From an uncultured Bacteroidaceae bacterium (GTDB lineage: Bacteria > Bacteroidota > Bacteroidia > Bacteroidales > Bacteroidaceae), in NCBI GenBank assembly GCA_939800445.1, contig CALNGU010000003.1:1-63493 (forward strand): a stretch of DNA of 63,493 bases, given 5' to 3'. The notes under the pieces were generated by a model. The model searched no databases, had not been told where the DNA came from, and was given only the letters and a program-made list of their open reading frames with translations. The position numbers were made by a program, and so were the translations under genes. Positions within the stretch are counted from its first letter, which is position 1, and the number at the start of each line of letters is the position of its first letter. Below are positions 61,865 to 63,493 of this stretch, in pieces.

Positions 61865-63397
61865 TCACTTCTTCAGGCGCAGTTCGTAAAGGTCGTGGCG
61901 GCGGTCCTTGAGGTTCTTCACGCTGCCATAGGTGTGGAGCTGCGACAGCAGGTCGAGGTCAACGTCCGAGACAAGTATCATCTCAGTGTTGGGAGTAGCC
62001 TCCGCTCTCGTCCCGTCCGTGGGGAATGCGAAGTCGCAGGGCGTGAAGACACCCGACTGGGCATACTGTATGTCCATGTTCTGCACCCGGGGCAGGTTGC
62101 CGACACTGCCGGCGATGGCGACGAAACATTCGTTCTCGATGGCACGGGCATGGGCGCAGACGCGGACCCGGGAGTAGGCATTCTGTGTGTCGGTCAGGAA
62201 CGGGACGAAGAGTATCTGCATCCCGTCGTCGGCCATCAGCCTTGACAGCTCGGGAAACTCGACGTCGTAGCAGATGAGCACCCCTATCTTGGCGCAGTCG
62301 GTGTCGAATGTCTGTATCGTCCTCCCACCGCTCAACCCCCAGCTCTTTATCTCGTCGGGGGTGACATGAATCTTCTCATACATCTCGTACGTCCCATCAC
62401 GGCGGCACAGGAAGCCGACGTTGTACAGCCGCCCGTCATCCTTGACGTAGGGCATACTGCCCGTGATGATGTTGATGTTGTAGCTTATCGCCAGCTTGAT
62501 GAAGCGGTCGCGTATCGCCTCGGTGTAGGTCGCCAGCCCGCGTATGGCCTGAGCCTCCCCCTCGTTGTTGAACCTCGCCATCAGCGGCGCGTTGAAGTAC
62601 TCGGGGAACAGGATGAAATCACTCTTGTAGTCGGACACCGCGTCGACGAAGTACTCCACCTGCTCAAAAAGGTCGTCCATGCTGCGATAGGAACGCATCT
62701 GCCATTGCACCAGTCCCAGGCGGACAGTTGTCTTCTTGCCTATGAAGTCCTGCGATGGCGGCTGGTAGTAGATGTTGTCCCATTGCAGCAGGCAGGCGTA
62801 ATGCCTCGACTCCTCGTCATTGGGCAAGTAGTTGCGCATCACCTTGCGCACGTGGAAGTCGTTGGACAGCTGGAACGTCAGCACCGGGTCGAATATCTCT
62901 TTCTGCCGCACCTTGCTGATGTATTCGCGCGGGCGCAGCTTGTCGGCGTACTTGTGGTAGTTGGGGATGCGGCCGCCGAACATTATCGCCTTCAGGTTCA
63001 ACTTCTCGCAGAGGTCCTTGCGGTACTCGTACATCCTCCTTGCAAGCCGCAGTCCCCTGTAGGACGGGTGGATGAACACCTCGATGCCATAGAGGATGTT
63101 GCCCTTGGGCGTGTGCGTGCTGAACGTCTCGTTGCCCGTCACCTGCGCGTAGGTGTGGTCGTTCTTCACCAGGTTGTAGTCGACGATGATCGACAGGGCG
63201 CACCCCACGATTTTGTCATCGACCACCGTCACCACCTGCCCCTCGGGGAAGATGTCGATGAGCCGTTGGATCTGCTCGCGCGTCCAGAACACGTCGCTGT
63301 CGGCATAGACGCGGGTGAACGACTGCGCCAGTTGCCCGTAGTCGTCCATCTGGAGCTGGCGGACGGAGACTTTGTTGATTTTCAATGATTCTCCCAT
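61865..63397 (-). CDS. GNAT N-acetyltransferase fused to a nitrilase-superfamily amidohydrolase
   Basis: A 510-residue two-domain cytoplasmic protein. The N-terminal half (about 1-200) is a GNAT domain: VVDDKIVGCALSIIVDYN, then IEVFIHPSYRGLRLARRMYEYRKDLCEKL, the acetyl-CoA binding loop. The C-terminal half (about 225-510) is a carbon-nitrogen hydrolase with the Glu-Lys-Cys triad: Glu in ILFPEYFNAP, Lys in YEKIHVTPDE and Cys in GVLICYDVEFPELSR. This fusion is a known Bacteroidota architecture. The two reactions might act on one substrate, but none is established. ATG at 63395-63397 gives MGESLKINKVSVRQL; a longer start is in the intergenic region. Confidence 0.88.
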   Translation of the reverse strand: MGESLKINKVSVRQLQMDDYGQLAQSFTRVYADSDVFWTREQIQRLIDIFPEGQVVTVVDDKIVGCALSIIVDYNLVKNDHTYAQVTGNETFSTHTPKGNILYGIEVFIHPSYRGLRLARRMYEYRKDLCEKLNLKAIMFGGRIPNYHKYADKLRPREYISKVRQKEIFDPVLTFQLSNDFHVRKVMRNYLPNDEESRHYACLLQWDNIYYQPPSQDFIGKKTTVRLGLVQWQMRSYRSMDDLFEQVEYFVDAVSDYKSDFILFPEYFNAPLMARFNNEGEAQAIRGLATYTEAIRDRFIKLAISYNINIITGSMPYVKDDGRLYNVGFLCRRDGTYEMYEKIHVTPDEIKSWGLSGGRTIQTFDTDCAKIGVLICYDVEFPELSRLMADDGMQILFVPFLTDTQNAYSRVRVCAHARAIENECFVAIAGSVGNLPRVQNMDIQYAQSGVFTPCDFAFPTDGTRAEATPNTEMILVSDVDLDLLSQLHTYGSVKNLKDRRHDLYELRLKK

Positions 63398-63420
63398 TGT
63401 GGTATGTTGTTTTGTCGCGG

Positions 63421-63451
63421 CGAAATTAATGCAATCCGCCGTCTTGGCAAA
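63421..63451 (-). promoter_or_regulatory. Promoter of the GNAT-nitrilase gene
   Basis: On the minus strand TAATTTCG (one mismatch to TAnnTTTG) at 63421-63428 and TTTG at 63448-63451, spacer 19 bp, lie 24 bp upstream of the start codon. Confidence 0.6.
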
Positions 63452-63493
63452 GCGGCGCGCGCACCCTGCCGCCGGCACCGCCAGACCCCGCGG

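Overview
This window reads as chromosomal DNA from a GC-rich member of the Bacteroidales, probably close to Prevotellaceae or Muribaculaceae. The evidence is the TAnnTTTG-type -7 promoter boxes (several with a TTTG -33 box 19-20 bp upstream), a PorE-like type IX secretion (T9SS) lipoprotein with secreted proteins that carry T9SS-type C-termini, and families typical of this order (DUF3575, HU-HIG, DUF4199, DUF6452, DUF6048, a GNAT-nitrilase fusion). I saw no rRNA, tRNA, CRISPR array, intact insertion sequence or prophage.

Layout. 1-1228: the 3' part of an adenine DNA methyltransferase, broken by a frameshift in a run of six G. 1356-6299: an envelope operon (DUF3575 protein; carboxypeptidase-regulatory/OmpA-like protein; a protein made of four tandem beta-barrel modules). 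6660-8045: PBP4-type D-Ala-D-Ala carboxypeptidase. 8204-9164: an AT-rich two-gene insert with a putative winged-helix/PD-(D/E)XK nuclease. 9363-9740: aldo/keto reductase remnant. 10025-20862: housekeeping genes (aminotransferase, recJ-recQ, thioredoxin-MarR, DUF177-rpmF-fabH-era-der). 21222-26420: transglutaminase lipoprotein, YgiQ radical SAM protein, HU-like protein. 26703-30756: topB and a porE-like gene. 31031-42841: a membrane-bound LuxR-type regulator divergent from a four-gene operon of secreted adhesin-like proteins and a subtilase. 43252-47273: purB, an rRNA pseudouridine synthase and asnS. 47712-52060: a tightly overlapped envelope operon (DUF4199, GT2, DUF6452, DUF6048, mntP, apbE). 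52191-56374: an orphan secreted protein, a PARIS-like ATPase/TOPRIM pair and a LacX-like epimerase. 56840-59770: a fucosidase and a GEVED-like secreted protein. 60395-63397: gdhA and a GNAT-nitrilase fusion.

The most striking non-coding signal is a set of intergenic elements that I do not recognise. Four families (here called A, B, C and D) occur only between genes, mostly in the longest gaps. Each is built from four short odd-centred quasi-palindromic cores spaced 21 bp (A, B) or about 22 bp (C, D). Family A has four copies (near 6.4, 16.3, 26.5 and 56.6 kb). In all four, ten AAA-S-TTT-like cores sit at identical relative positions (-56, -34, -12, 0, 21, 42, 63, 75, 97, 119), while the sequence between cores drifts. 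Family B (30.9, 47.4 and 60.0 kb) keeps the same four-core 21-bp frame and the same -12/+12 flanks with a different core (TTTTAGSCTAAAA-like). Families C and D form a composite that occurs twice in opposite orientation (21.0 and 43.0 kb) with the same 43-bp C-to-D offset; D also occurs alone at 9.3 kb. Spacing conserved across unrelated cores suggests helically phased protein-binding arrays, or a family of miniature repeats, rather than ordinary terminators.
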